Assembly: GCA_002449765.1 (NCBI GenBank)
Contig: DJXN01000009.1
Span: 1 to 32,552, forward strand
Direction of reading: 5' to 3'
Length of the DNA: 32,552 nucleotides
Origin: Fibrobacter sp. UBA7003
Lineage (GTDB): Bacteria > Fibrobacterota > Fibrobacteria > Fibrobacterales > Fibrobacteraceae
Shown: positions 10,801 through 18,565 of the stretch, piece after piece
Numbering within the stretch: the stretch's first letter is position 1
How the letters are laid out: each line of letters starts with the position of its first letter
Notes under the pieces: generated by a model
What the model was told of the DNA's origin: nothing
The model's input: only the letters and a program-made list of their open reading frames with translations
Database searches by the model: none
Program-made: the position numbers and the translations under genes

Positions 10801-12244
10801 GAAGGCCCGCGTTTCCGTGAAGCTCGTATCCGAAGTGGGCGTGGGTACGATTGCTGCGGGTGTGGCGAAGGCCCATGCCGACGTGGTGCTGATTTCCGGT
10901 CACGATGGCGGTACGGGCGCATCTCCGCTTACTTCCATCAAGCATGCGGGCCTCCCGTGGGAACTCGGTATTGCCGAAGCGGAACAGACGCTGGTGCTCA
11001 ACGATCTGCGCGGGCGCATCAAGCTCCAGGTGGATGGCCAGCTCAAGACGGGCCGTGACGTTGTTGTTGCCGCTTTCCTCGGAGCCGAAGAATTCGGTTT
11101 TGCGACAAATCTGCTGGTAAGTCTCGGTTGCGTGATGGATCGCAAGTGCCATACGAACCAGTGCCCGATGGGTATCGCCACGCAGGATCCAGAATACCGC
11201 AAGCGCTTTGCGGGCAAGCCCGAATACGTGGAAAACTTCCTCTTCTTCATTGCCGACGAAGTCCGCGAAATCCTTGCAAGCCTTGGCCTGCGCTCGTTGG
11301 CAGAAGCCTGTGGCCGTAGCGACCTCCTGGAGCGCGACGAGGCGATTGCCTTCTACAAGGCTCACAACCTTGACTTCTCCAAGATTTTCGAGACCGTCAA
11401 TGGCGGCATCAAGTCCTTCGACAAGAACTTCGTGAAGGAACCGCTTGAAAACTTTGACCGCCGTGAACTCCTGCCGTTCGTAGCCGACACTCTCAAGAGT
11501 GGCGCTTCGGTGGAACTTTGCACGGTGGTGCACAACGTTGACCGTACGGTGGGTACGGAACTTTCCGGCGAGGTGGATGAACACTTCGGTGTGAAGGGCC
11601 TCCCCGAAGATACCATCAAGATTCACCTGCAGGGTGTCGCGGGCCAGAGCTTCGGTGCATTCCTCGCTCCGGGTATTACGCTCGACCTCGAAGGCGAAGC
11701 CAACGACTTTATGGGCAAGGGCCTTTCGGGCGGTAAGATTATCGTGCGCCCGCCTAGCAATGCAAGTTTCAAGGCCGAAGACAACGTGATTGCGGGTAAC
11801 GTCATCGGTTACGGCGGAACCTCGGGCAAGATCTTCATCAACGGTCTCGCTGGCGAACGCTTCGGTATCCGTAACTCGGGTATGCTCCTGGTGAGCGAAG
11901 GCGTGGGTGACCACGGCTGTGAATACATGACTGGCGGTAGGGTAGTGGTGCTCGGCCGCGTGGGCGTGAACTTCGCCGCAGGTATGACGGGTGGCTTTGC
12001 CTACGTGTACGACGAGACGGGTCACTTTGACCTAAGCTGCAACGTGGATTCTGCCGACCTCGAAAGCGTGCTCCCCGGTACCGAGAGCGAAAGCGAATTG
12101 CTCGATATCATCAACCAGCACGTTCAGGCGACGGATAGCGAGAAGGGCAAGCGCATTCTTGAGAACTGGAATAGCGAACGTCCGAAGTTCGTGAAGATAT
12201 TCCCGGTGGATTACAGGAACGCTCTGCAAGCGAGGAATAAATAA
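7823..12244 (+). CDS. gltB: Glutamate synthase large subunit
   Basis: A 1473-residue enzyme that, with GltD, converts glutamine and 2-oxoglutarate into two glutamates. The N-terminal class II amidotransferase nucleophile is Cys16, exposed by removal of a 15-residue propeptide (HDA|CGVGLVA). A central domain follows, then the synthase domain with the FMN site (SGHDGGTGASP) and the [3Fe-4S] cysteines C1103, C1109 and C1114 (CVMDRKCHTNQCPMG). The C-terminal GXGXG helix domain includes GLSGGKIIVRPP and MTGGRVVVLGRVG. Length and domain order are those of bacterial GltB. AGGAAAGGA precedes the ATG. It is the first gene of a probable gltB-gltD-nadE unit behind the sigma54 promoter. Confidence 0.98.
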   Translation: MNAQALYDPANEHDACGVGLVANINNVASHQIVLQGITVLKRLMHRGAAGGDPETGDGAGLLLSMPHKFFRKVNPELPARYGVAMFFVENTLAADAFDAKIKEIAAAEGMPVLNFREVPVNPEKIGRTARETLPHIRQVFFDGFAFESDGAFDIKLYVVRRLMEKACKGLYVCSCSRRSIVYKGLLLASQIEGFYKDLNDLDFESPIALVHQRYSTNTFPTWPLAHPFRYLAHNGEINTLRGNLNSLRAREPHLKSEIIGDDLQKLLPLVPAGQSDSASLDNMFELLVAAGRSLPHAMMMLMPQAWGKKHYLGRDVRGFFEYESMLMEPWDGPAAVAFSDGVNAGAILDRNGLRPARYTLCKDGLFVMASETGVLDLRDDEVEEKGRLKPGEIIYLDLENHRILKNAEMKAQVARAKPYRRWVAENKMSVRGLFSEINPSDVPEDILVQQKRFGYSAEDLSIILQPMAKNGAEPIGSMGNDAALAVLSDKPQPLFNYFKQLFAQVTNPPIDPIREELVMSLTTYIGNHGNILEETPEQAHLIKIPRPIVTEDEIRRFENIGDKAFKAKVLKMQFPLGGDGSVLEAALRNLAGDAVRAVQDNYDIIVLSDKNIDWGYVPIPSLLATACVNRALVEAGVRPEIGLIVQSGEVREVMHFALLLGYGATVINPYLAFESITNMCHNGDLDVDPVTAAANYVKAVDKGLLKIMSKMGISTLRSYRSAQIFEAVGLNHELIEKFLPGTASRIEGIGLEEIAREVGERQKIAFADASKVLQSGGQYAFRKEGEKHLWTPQSLAAFRQAVQGGDYEKFKVYSKLINDQSERQATLRGLFKFKAATPIDIGEVESRESIVRHFVAGAMSLGSLSPEAHETIAIAMNRIGAMSNCGEGGEDPDRDTPAANGDIRSSAIRQVASGRFGVTIDYLRHAKDLQIKMAQGAKPGEGGQLPAHKVNEFVARIRHSIPNVSLISPPPHHDIYSIEDLAQLIYDLRNANPKARVSVKLVSEVGVGTIAAGVAKAHADVVLISGHDGGTGASPLTSIKHAGLPWELGIAEAEQTLVLNDLRGRIKLQVDGQLKTGRDVVVAAFLGAEEFGFATNLLVSLGCVMDRKCHTNQCPMGIATQDPEYRKRFAGKPEYVENFLFFIADEVREILASLGLRSLAEACGRSDLLERDEAIAFYKAHNLDFSKIFETVNGGIKSFDKNFVKEPLENFDRRELLPFVADTLKSGASVELCTVVHNVDRTVGTELSGEVDEHFGVKGLPEDTIKIHLQGVAGQSFGAFLAPGITLDLEGEANDFMGKGLSGGKIIVRPPSNASFKAEDNVIAGNVIGYGGTSGKIFINGLAGERFGIRNSGMLLVSEGVGDHGCEYMTGGRVVVLGRVGVNFAAGMTGGFAYVYDETGHFDLSCNVDSADLESVLPGTESESELLDIINQHVQATDSEKGKRILENWNSERPKFVKIFPVDYRNALQARNK

Positions 12245-12249
12245 GCCGT

Positions 12250-12305
12250 ACGTCATTCCGGGCTTGACCTGGAATCTAGATGGCGGATCAAGTCCGCCAT
12301 GACGT
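12250..12305. repeat. REP-like element with two nested hairpins between gltB and gltD
   Basis: Outer arms ACGTCAT (12250-12256) and ATGACGT (12299-12305) enclose two hairpins. The first pairs TTCCGGG with CCTGGAA (one mismatch); the second is an uninterrupted 8-bp stem, ATGGCGGA with TCCGCCAT, around a TCAAG loop. The whole would fold into a three-way junction. Similar CGTCATTCC...GGCTTGACC palindromes occur as dispersed intergenic repeats in many bacteria, so this is probably a mobile palindromic repeat. In the gltBD transcript it could stabilise or attenuate RNA. No second copy was seen in this window. Confidence 0.7.
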
Positions 12306-12333
12306 GTGAAGGATTTAAATACGGAAGTCTATT

Positions 12334-13698
12334 ATGCAGCAAACTAACCGAATCGCAGACATCTACCGCCCTGTCGAAGAGCGTGTTAAGGATAACAACG
12401 AAGTCGAACGTAAGCTCACTTCGATAGAAATCATCGGCCAGGCGGGCCGCTGCCACACCTGTGGAATTCCGTTCTGCCATGGTGCGGGATGCCCCCTCGG
12501 TAACCTCGTTCCCGAATTCAATGCGGCCATTGCTGCAGGGAATGCGGAACGCGCTTACGATATCATCAGCAAGACGGCGTTCTTCCCGGAGTTTACGGGC
12601 CGTGTTTGCCCCGCGCTCTGCGAATCCGCCTGTACCGGCAATGTGCATAATGACCCGGTGATGGTGCGCCAGATTGAGAAGTTCATCATCGAGACTGCCT
12701 TCGAGGAAGGTCGCGTGGTGCTTCCGACGGCTGAACCCAACGGGAAGACTGCTGCCGTAATCGGTTCCGGTCCTTCGGGACTCTTTGCTGCCGAGGCTTT
12801 GCGCCGTAAGGGCTATGCGGTTACGGTTTACGAGAAGCACGAGAAGGCGGGCGGCTTGCTGCGCTACGGCATTCCGAACTGGAAACTGGACAAGTCCATT
12901 ATCGACCGCCGCATCGCCTTGCTCGAAGCTGCCGGAATCACGTTTGTCTACAATACCGAAATCGGTAAGGACATCGCCGCAGAATATATTCACAAGAAAT
13001 TTGACGAAGTATTCCTTGCGATTGGAACACCCAATGCCCGCGACTTGAAAATCCCGGGCCGTGAAGCCGAAGGAATTTTCCTTGCCCTCGATTTTCTGCA
13101 CGGTGCCGAAATGCCGGACGAAAGCAATCCCGAAAAATTCAGTGCGAAGGACCGCAAGGTTTTGGTGATTGGCGGTGGCGATACGGGTAACGACTGCGTG
13201 GGCAAGGCCATTCGTGAAGGCTGCGAAAGCGTGCTGCAGGTGGAATTCATGCCCAAGCCGCCCGAGGAACGTTCCCCGTCTACGCCGTGGCCCGATTGGC
13301 CGTATATGCTGCGCACGAGCTATGCCCAGCACGAAGGCGGCGAACGCCGTTGGAATGTGTCTTCCAAGCAGTTCATTGTGAAGGACGGTCGCGTGGCAGG
13401 CGTAGAAGCGGTTCGCGTGGAATGGGAAATGTCCCCGCAGGGTCGCCCCCTCAAGCCTGCTGAAGTCCCGAATTCTACCGAGGTCATCGATACCGACCTG
13501 GTGGTGCTCGCCATGGGATTCACCGGTGTGTCTGCCGAGGGAATCGTGAACGACCTGGGCCTGCAACTCACCCCGCGAACAGCGATTATCGCTGACCCTG
13601 CCCGACATATTTATGCGGTGGGCGACTGCGCGAACGGCGCCTCCCTCGTGGTGCGTGCTATGGCCGACGCGAAGGCGAAAGTCGCGGCGCTGAAGTAA
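12334..13698 (+). CDS. gltD: Glutamate synthase small subunit
   Basis: A 454-residue flavoprotein that passes electrons from NAD(P)H through FAD and iron-sulfur clusters to GltB. Cysteine groups C40/C43/C48/C53 and C92/C96/C100 are the N-terminal [4Fe-4S] ligands. The FAD dinucleotide motif is GSGPSG (144-149), and a second nucleotide motif, GGGDTG, lies at 280-285. The C-terminal VYAVGDCANGAS-type FAD motif (here IYAVGDCANGAS) is intact. It lies 89 bp after gltB, with the REP-like element in the gap. The ribosome site is weak (GGAAG about 8 bases upstream). Only 40 bp and no terminator separate it from nadE. Confidence 0.97.
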   Translation: MQQTNRIADIYRPVEERVKDNNEVERKLTSIEIIGQAGRCHTCGIPFCHGAGCPLGNLVPEFNAAIAAGNAERAYDIISKTAFFPEFTGRVCPALCESACTGNVHNDPVMVRQIEKFIIETAFEEGRVVLPTAEPNGKTAAVIGSGPSGLFAAEALRRKGYAVTVYEKHEKAGGLLRYGIPNWKLDKSIIDRRIALLEAAGITFVYNTEIGKDIAAEYIHKKFDEVFLAIGTPNARDLKIPGREAEGIFLALDFLHGAEMPDESNPEKFSAKDRKVLVIGGGDTGNDCVGKAIREGCESVLQVEFMPKPPEERSPSTPWPDWPYMLRTSYAQHEGGERRWNVSSKQFIVKDGRVAGVEAVRVEWEMSPQGRPLKPAEVPNSTEVIDTDLVVLAMGFTGVSAEGIVNDLGLQLTPRTAIIADPARHIYAVGDCANGASLVVRAMADAKAKVAALK

Positions 13699-13738
13699 TG
13701 GTTTACAGCTTGTCGTAATATAAACTGCGCGCAAAATT

Positions 13739-15790
13739 ATGTTTGGATTTTACCGGTTCGCATGTGTTTCTCCGGTGTTGAAGGTGGCCGATACCGCCTG
13801 CAATACCGAAGAAATTATCAGGAGCGCGAAAATTGCTGCCTTTAACGGGGCGGCTTTTGTCGTTTTCCCGGAACTTTGCATTACGGGCTATACTTGCGGC
13901 GACTTGTTCCACCAGGAACTGCTTTTGCAGAACAGCACCCGCGCGTTGGTGCGGATTGCGGACGCCTTAAAAGAAAGCGGCGCCGTGATAGCGGTTGGCC
14001 TGCCTTTGCGCTTATTCGGAAGGCTGTATAACTGCGCCGCCTTTGTACAGCACGGGCGCGTTGTGGCGATTACGCCCAAGATTCACTTGCCGAACCAGCG
14101 CGAGTTCTACGAGAAACGGCATTTTTCGAGCGGGCGCGATTTGTTGCGCGGGGCATGTGGCGCTTCGGCAGGGAGTGCCGCGGGCGCTGTGACGTGCTTT
14201 ATAGAAGGCGCAGGCGAAGTACCTATCACGAATTTCATCACCGTGAGCGGCCGCGCATCTGGCGGTCTGAATTGTACATCTAATAATCCGAATTGCGCAT
14301 CTTGTAGCGATGGTTCCGAGGTCCGCGTGGGCGTGGAACTTTGCGAAGACTTGTGGACGCCGGCGCCACCCAGCGGGGAACTTGCTCTTGCGGGCGCGAA
14401 CGTTATCGTGAATCTCTCTGCAAGCGATGCGCTGGTAGGCAAGCGCGACTACCGCAGGAACTTGGTGATGAACCAGTCGGCGCGTTGCATGGCGGCCTAC
14501 GTGTACGCCTCCGCCGGAGTGCACGAATCTACGACGGACATGGTCTTCAGTGGCCATCTGATGATTGCAGAAAATGGGAGCATGCTCGCCGAAAGCAAGC
14601 CGTTCTCGCGGGAAACCGAAATCGTGTATGCCGAAGTGGACGTGGAACGACTGAATATGCAGCGCCTGAGCGAAGGCTCGTTCCAGGATTTTGACAGCCG
14701 TGCCATTATTGCGCGGGCGGCGACACTTGACTGCCTGCGTGGTTGCGATACGCTCCAGTACCGCTATGTTTCGCCGACGCCTTTTGTTCCCGGCTCACCT
14801 GAAACCCGCGATACATCTTGCACCGAGATTTTCAACATACAGTGTGCGGGGCTTGCCAAGCGCCTGGAGGCGACCCGAAGCAAGCGTGCGGTAATTGGCC
14901 TGAGTGGCGGCCTCGATTCTACGCTGGCGCTTCTTGTGGTTGCGGAAACGTTCATGCTGTTGAACCGTCCTGCCTGCGAGATTCTTGCGTTCACGATGCC
15001 CGGATTCGGGACAACGAATCGCACCAGGAACAATGCAGTTGAACTTGCGAAACTCCTGGGCGTGGAACTCCGCAGCGTCGATATCCGGAAGGCATGCCTC
15101 CAGCATTTTGCCGACATCGGGCACGACCCGCAAAAGCTCGACGTGACTTACGAGAACGTGCAGGCCCGCGAACGCACGCAGATTCTGATGGATATCGCGA
15201 ACAGCGAAGGCGGAATTGTTATCGGCACGGGAGACCTCTCCGAAATTGCGCTCGGGTGGAGTACCTACAACGCCGATCACATGTCCATGTATGCGGTGAA
15301 CTGCGATATTCCCAAGACGCTGGTGCGCCACATTGTGCGCTGGTATGCCGACCGCGCAATTCACAACCCGAGCGAAACCGGTGTGCATCTTGAAACCCGC
15401 GAAAAAGGCGCAGAACTTGCCGCAGTCCTCCGCGACATCCTCGATACGCCCGTCTCTCCGGAACTCTTGCCCGCCGATTCAAACGGCCAGATTGCTCAAA
15501 AGACGGAGAGCATTCTCGGTGCGTACGAACTGCACGACTTTTTCCTTTACCACTTTGCGAAATACGGAGCCTCTCCCGAAAAGCTCCGCTACCTCGCGAA
15601 ATACGCATTTGCAAACAAGCATACTGACGAAGAAATCGGCAAGGCGCTTGCCGTCTTTATCAGGCGCTTCTTTACGCAGCAATTCAAGCGCAGTTGCATT
15701 CCCGACGGCCCGAAGGTCGGAACCATCTCGCTGTCGCCCCGTGCCGACTGGCGCATGCCCAGCGACGCGAGCGCTTCTGACTGGCTTTAA
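13739..15790 (+). CDS. nadE: Glutamine-dependent NAD+ synthetase
   Basis: A 683-residue two-domain enzyme making NAD+ from deamido-NAD+, ATP and glutamine. The N-terminal nitrilase-type amidase has the expected triad: E45 (FPELCITGY), K114 (ITPKIHLPN) and C202 (GVELCEDLW). The C-terminal synthetase domain starts with the ATP loop SGGLDST (389-395) and contains GTGDLSEIALGWSTYNADHMS. The N-terminus (FGFYRFACVSPVLKVAD) matches the family start, supporting this ATG despite the lack of a Shine-Dalgarno. The gap between K114 and C202 is about 33 residues longer than I recall for the M. tuberculosis enzyme (K121-C176); the extra part is rich in Gly, Ser, Asn and Cys. It sits behind gltBD and may share the nitrogen-regulated transcript. 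Confidence 0.96.
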   Translation: MFGFYRFACVSPVLKVADTACNTEEIIRSAKIAAFNGAAFVVFPELCITGYTCGDLFHQELLLQNSTRALVRIADALKESGAVIAVGLPLRLFGRLYNCAAFVQHGRVVAITPKIHLPNQREFYEKRHFSSGRDLLRGACGASAGSAAGAVTCFIEGAGEVPITNFITVSGRASGGLNCTSNNPNCASCSDGSEVRVGVELCEDLWTPAPPSGELALAGANVIVNLSASDALVGKRDYRRNLVMNQSARCMAAYVYASAGVHESTTDMVFSGHLMIAENGSMLAESKPFSRETEIVYAEVDVERLNMQRLSEGSFQDFDSRAIIARAATLDCLRGCDTLQYRYVSPTPFVPGSPETRDTSCTEIFNIQCAGLAKRLEATRSKRAVIGLSGGLDSTLALLVVAETFMLLNRPACEILAFTMPGFGTTNRTRNNAVELAKLLGVELRSVDIRKACLQHFADIGHDPQKLDVTYENVQARERTQILMDIANSEGGIVIGTGDLSEIALGWSTYNADHMSMYAVNCDIPKTLVRHIVRWYADRAIHNPSETGVHLETREKGAELAAVLRDILDTPVSPELLPADSNGQIAQKTESILGAYELHDFFLYHFAKYGASPEKLRYLAKYAFANKHTDEEIGKALAVFIRRFFTQQFKRSCIPDGPKVGTISLSPRADWRMPSDASASDWL

Positions 15791-15823
15791 TACGGTGCTT
15801 CTTGCTTAAAAAGCATAGAAAAT

Positions 15824-15856
15824 CCCGGAGGCCGTAGCCTCCGGGACTTCTCTCTC
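15824..15856. terminator. Terminator hairpin between nadE and the GH5 gene
   Basis: A perfect 9-bp GC-rich stem, CCCGGAGGC (15824-15832) with GCCTCCGGG (15837-15845), has a CGTA loop. It is followed on the plus strand by a pyrimidine tract (ACTTCTCTCTCTTT), and on the minus strand by ATTTTC and, further on, a T run. It probably ends both the nadE transcript and the convergent cellulase transcript. Confidence 0.8.
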
Positions 15857-15874
15857 TTTGGTGTAAACAATGTC

Positions 15875-17269
15875 TTAGCGGACCTGGAAACGGACCTGCT
15901 TCATGTTTGCGCCCTGGCGTACACGCACCAGGTAGGTTCCTGCCGGGAGCGTCTCGAGGGCAATCCCGTTGATACCCGATGCGAGCAGCATCTTCTTCTG
16001 CAGGCGGGAATTGCCGAGGATGTCGAATACGTCGATGCTCGTCTCGCCGCTGGCGGTCGACTGAAGCATGAGCGTGCGGTTTACGACGGACACGTTGAAG
16101 CGGTCGCTGTTCATGTCGAACGAGATGGCCGAAACGGAGGAAGAGCTTTCGGGAACATTGGCCTTGCAGGCGGTGTAGCTTGTGGGGTTGGAGGCAAGGT
16201 AGCCCTTGACCATATTGCCGGAAGTGGTGTACTGGAGCGAGTTTTTGGAGGAAGAACCTTCAAAGGCGGCGGTTCCTTCGCTTACTTTTGAAGCACTCCA
16301 GTTTGCCCACGAAAGCTGGTTCCCGTCCATCCAGTTTTGCCAGCTTGTATTGCGGCTCTGGTCCGGGTTGCCACCGCCGTCGGCATTGGCGGTACCCCAT
16401 TCCGAAACGAATACGGAAAGACCGGCATCGATTGCCTGCTGTGCGTTGGCGCCTTCGCAAGGAGTGTTCCAGGACGTCTGCCCGCTCCAGCAGTGGGAAT
16501 TGGCGTAATAGTGGAAGGTGTAGGCGATGTTTTCGCCGGAGACGGTATTGCCGATGGCCTCCTGCGGATTCTGGTCGTACTGCCTGTTGCCCACGAGAAT
16601 CAGGTTGTCGGAATACTGACGGATAACGGGCACAATCTTTTCGGCGTAAGACTTAATCGTGCTCCAGGAAATGTCCTTGGGCTCGTTGAAAAGTTCAAAG
16701 ATGACGTGGTCGTACTTGCCCCACTTCTGGGCCATTTCGGTAAAGAACTTGGTGGCGTTGCTCACCTCTTCGTTGGCCTGGTGCGAATGCCAGTCGATAA
16801 TGACGTAGATGTCGTTTTCGATAGCGGCTTGCACGACGGTGTTCATGATGTTCGTCTGGAATTCGGGGTTGCTTGCGTAGCCGGTGATGTGCTTCGACTT
16901 GTCATCGCCGCAGCTTTCCGTGCCGTCGAGACAGCCCCACCAGTCGTCGCTGGTCGTTCCCATGGCGGCGCGCACAATCTGGATGTTCATGTCGCGAACC
17001 ATGGTGGATATGCCTTCGGGAGTCCAAAATTCGGTCGCCTTGGGAACCATGCTCCAGTAAAGGCTCATGCCGCGTACCTGCACTTCCGCTCCGTCCTTCA
17101 CGCCATCACAGCTGCCGTAGATACGGCCCTTGCCCTGCGCGTTCTTGCCGGTGACGAGCTGACCGTACTGGCTTACAGGCCCCACGCGGGTAGGGGTGAT
17201 TGTTTGCGCGAAGGCCGCTGCGCTAAGGGCAGAGACCAGGGCGAGGGATGTGAAAATAGAATGCGACAT
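15875..17269 (-). CDS. Secreted GH5 endoglucanase with C-terminal sorting-type domain
   Basis: A 464-residue cellulase that cleaves internal beta-1,4-glucan bonds. The start at 17269 gives a clean signal peptide (cut near AAAFA|QT) and has GGAGG seven bases upstream; the longer open frame adds 27 residues that would spoil the signal. The GH5 catalytic domain (about 28-370) shows RAAMG, IIDWHSH, the acid/base E196 in FELFNEP, HYY and the nucleophile E290 in VSEWG, closest to subfamily GH5_2. A short PESSSS linker (about 373-380) leads to a C-terminal beta domain of about 80 residues (SIDVFDILG...LPAGTYLVRVRQG...VRFQVR), which resembles type IX secretion sorting tails and the basic terminal domains of Fibrobacter cellulases. 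That export route is an inference. Confidence 0.95.
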   Translation of the reverse strand: MSHSIFTSLALVSALSAAAFAQTITPTRVGPVSQYGQLVTGKNAQGKGRIYGSCDGVKDGAEVQVRGMSLYWSMVPKATEFWTPEGISTMVRDMNIQIVRAAMGTTSDDWWGCLDGTESCGDDKSKHITGYASNPEFQTNIMNTVVQAAIENDIYVIIDWHSHQANEEVSNATKFFTEMAQKWGKYDHVIFELFNEPKDISWSTIKSYAEKIVPVIRQYSDNLILVGNRQYDQNPQEAIGNTVSGENIAYTFHYYANSHCWSGQTSWNTPCEGANAQQAIDAGLSVFVSEWGTANADGGGNPDQSRNTSWQNWMDGNQLSWANWSASKVSEGTAAFEGSSSKNSLQYTTSGNMVKGYLASNPTSYTACKANVPESSSSVSAISFDMNSDRFNVSVVNRTLMLQSTASGETSIDVFDILGNSRLQKKMLLASGINGIALETLPAGTYLVRVRQGANMKQVRFQVR

Positions 17270-17298
17270 GCAAACCTCCATACATTGTCTATAATATA

Positions 17299-17312
17299 TC
17301 TGCATTTGCAGA
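17299..17312. promoter_or_regulatory. Palindrome in the GH5 upstream region
   Basis: TCTGCATTTGCAGA is a perfect 6-bp inverted repeat with a 2-bp centre, about 30 bp before the GH5 start. On the minus strand it lies just upstream of an AT-rich -10-like region (TATATTATAG), a suitable operator position. No regulator can be named. Confidence 0.4.
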
Positions 17313-17397
17313 ATTTGGGCCAAAAAAACCAAAAAAAGGTGTTTACGCAAGAAAACGAGTGATTTTCCGCATATTTCTCAAAAAAAGATGTTTTTTT

Positions 17398-17416
17398 TAA
17401 TAAAAACTTTTTATTA
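17398..17416. repeat. AT-only palindrome in front of the first GGDEF gene
   Basis: TAATAAAAA and TTTTTATTA flank a single C, ending five bases before ATG 17422. It could be an operator or simply part of an AT-rich promoter region; composition alone makes such palindromes fairly likely. Confidence 0.3.
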
Positions 17417-17421
17417 TTAAA

Positions 17422-18564
17422 ATGTTATTTGGGTCTGTGATGACTTTTTACGTGACGATAAATGTCCTCTGCTCCATCATAATCGTAATCATGATTGTTA
17501 TGATGAAGTTTGGGGTTATGCATGAGACTGAGCAGAAGATATTCTTCAATCTCTGCGTCCAATGCCTTTTGTTCTTTTTCCTGGATGTTTTCTGGGTCCT
17601 GCTGGACGGTGCTGGTTTTGCTGGGGCTAGAACGTTAAACCTGTGCGTGAATGCGGCCTATTTTTCACAGCTAGGAATATTGTGTTTCTTTTGGAGTCGG
17701 TATTCCTTCTTCCTTGCCGAGTATAGGATTCGTTCGACCGATCTGCGCATCCTTTATTGTTCTCCACTGTTTATCAATGTCGCGATGTCTGTCGCCTCTA
17801 TTTGGACGGGCTGGTTTTTCAATGTCGATGCGGATGGGCGCTACCATCGCGGCGACATCCTCTTTATCAATGTCCTGCTGGTATTCCTCTACCTCCTGAC
17901 ATCGTTCTTTGTGGCCTTTTTCATGGTTAAGCGCAAGAAGAACGTGGTAAAGAAAAACCGCCTTTATGCAGTGTCTGCGCTCGGCGTCATCCCTTTTTTG
18001 ACCGAAATCCTTCAAATACAGCTTCCTGGTCTCTCCATCATTTGTGCGGGAACGACGATTGGCCTTATTGTGGTCTTTGTCGAAATCCAGAAGGAGATGA
18101 TTTCCATCGATCCTCTTACGAAGCTTAATAACCGTAACCAGGCGAGCCTCTATTTGGATGCCCGTTTCAAACAGACGGTGCCCGGCAAGCGGCTTTACCA
18201 GTTCGTGATGGACCTTGACAAGTTTAAGCAGATCAACGACCATTATGGCCACATAGAAGGTGACCGGGCCCTTTTGGCGGTTGCCAATGTCCTTAAAGAA
18301 GTTTGCGGCCCGAGGGGGCATTTTATATCGAGATTTGGCGGTGACGAATTTGTCGTTTTCGCGAATCTTTCTACGGACACGGCGGCGAAGGCACTTTGCG
18401 AAACTATTTCGGCAAGGCTTGCCGAGGAGTCTAGTGGATTCCCCTTTAAGTTGTCGATGAGTTTTGGTTTTGCTTTCCGGAATGCGGGCGAAAGCGAGCA
18501 GGAACTGTTTGCCAGGGCGGATTCTGCCCTCTACGAAGCCAAGACGGCGAGGGAGGCCGGCTAG
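17422..18564 (+). CDS. Membrane-bound diguanylate cyclase (first of a tandem pair)
   Basis: A 380-residue protein predicted to make cyclic di-GMP from two GTP. The N-terminal half (about 1-225) contains six or seven hydrophobic membrane segments; the region SIWTGWFFNVDADGRYHRGD between two of them is probably a conserved extracytoplasmic loop. The C-terminal GGDEF domain starts DPLTKLNNRNQ (230-240), includes DLDKFKQINDHYGHxEGD and has an intact catalytic GGDEF (306-310). The upstream RxxD inhibitory site is absent (PRGH at that position), so product feedback there is not expected. No ribosome site is visible before ATG 17422; ATG 17440 is an alternative start. The next gene begins one base after this stop. 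Confidence 0.9.
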   Translation: MLFGSVMTFYVTINVLCSIIIVIMIVMMKFGVMHETEQKIFFNLCVQCLLFFFLDVFWVLLDGAGFAGARTLNLCVNAAYFSQLGILCFFWSRYSFFLAEYRIRSTDLRILYCSPLFINVAMSVASIWTGWFFNVDADGRYHRGDILFINVLLVFLYLLTSFFVAFFMVKRKKNVVKKNRLYAVSALGVIPFLTEILQIQLPGLSIICAGTTIGLIVVFVEIQKEMISIDPLTKLNNRNQASLYLDARFKQTVPGKRLYQFVMDLDKFKQINDHYGHIEGDRALLAVANVLKEVCGPRGHFISRFGGDEFVVFANLSTDTAAKALCETISARLAEESSGFPFKLSMSFGFAFRNAGESEQELFARADSALYEAKTAREAG

Positions 18565-18565
18565 T

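Noticed and set aside
8051..12025. A 1324-codon open frame antisense to gltB
   Set aside because: It lies wholly within gltB, its product is rich in His/Arg without any domain signature, and similar long antisense frames occur opposite ligA, gltD and ilvD. Strong codon bias of the sense genes explains it.
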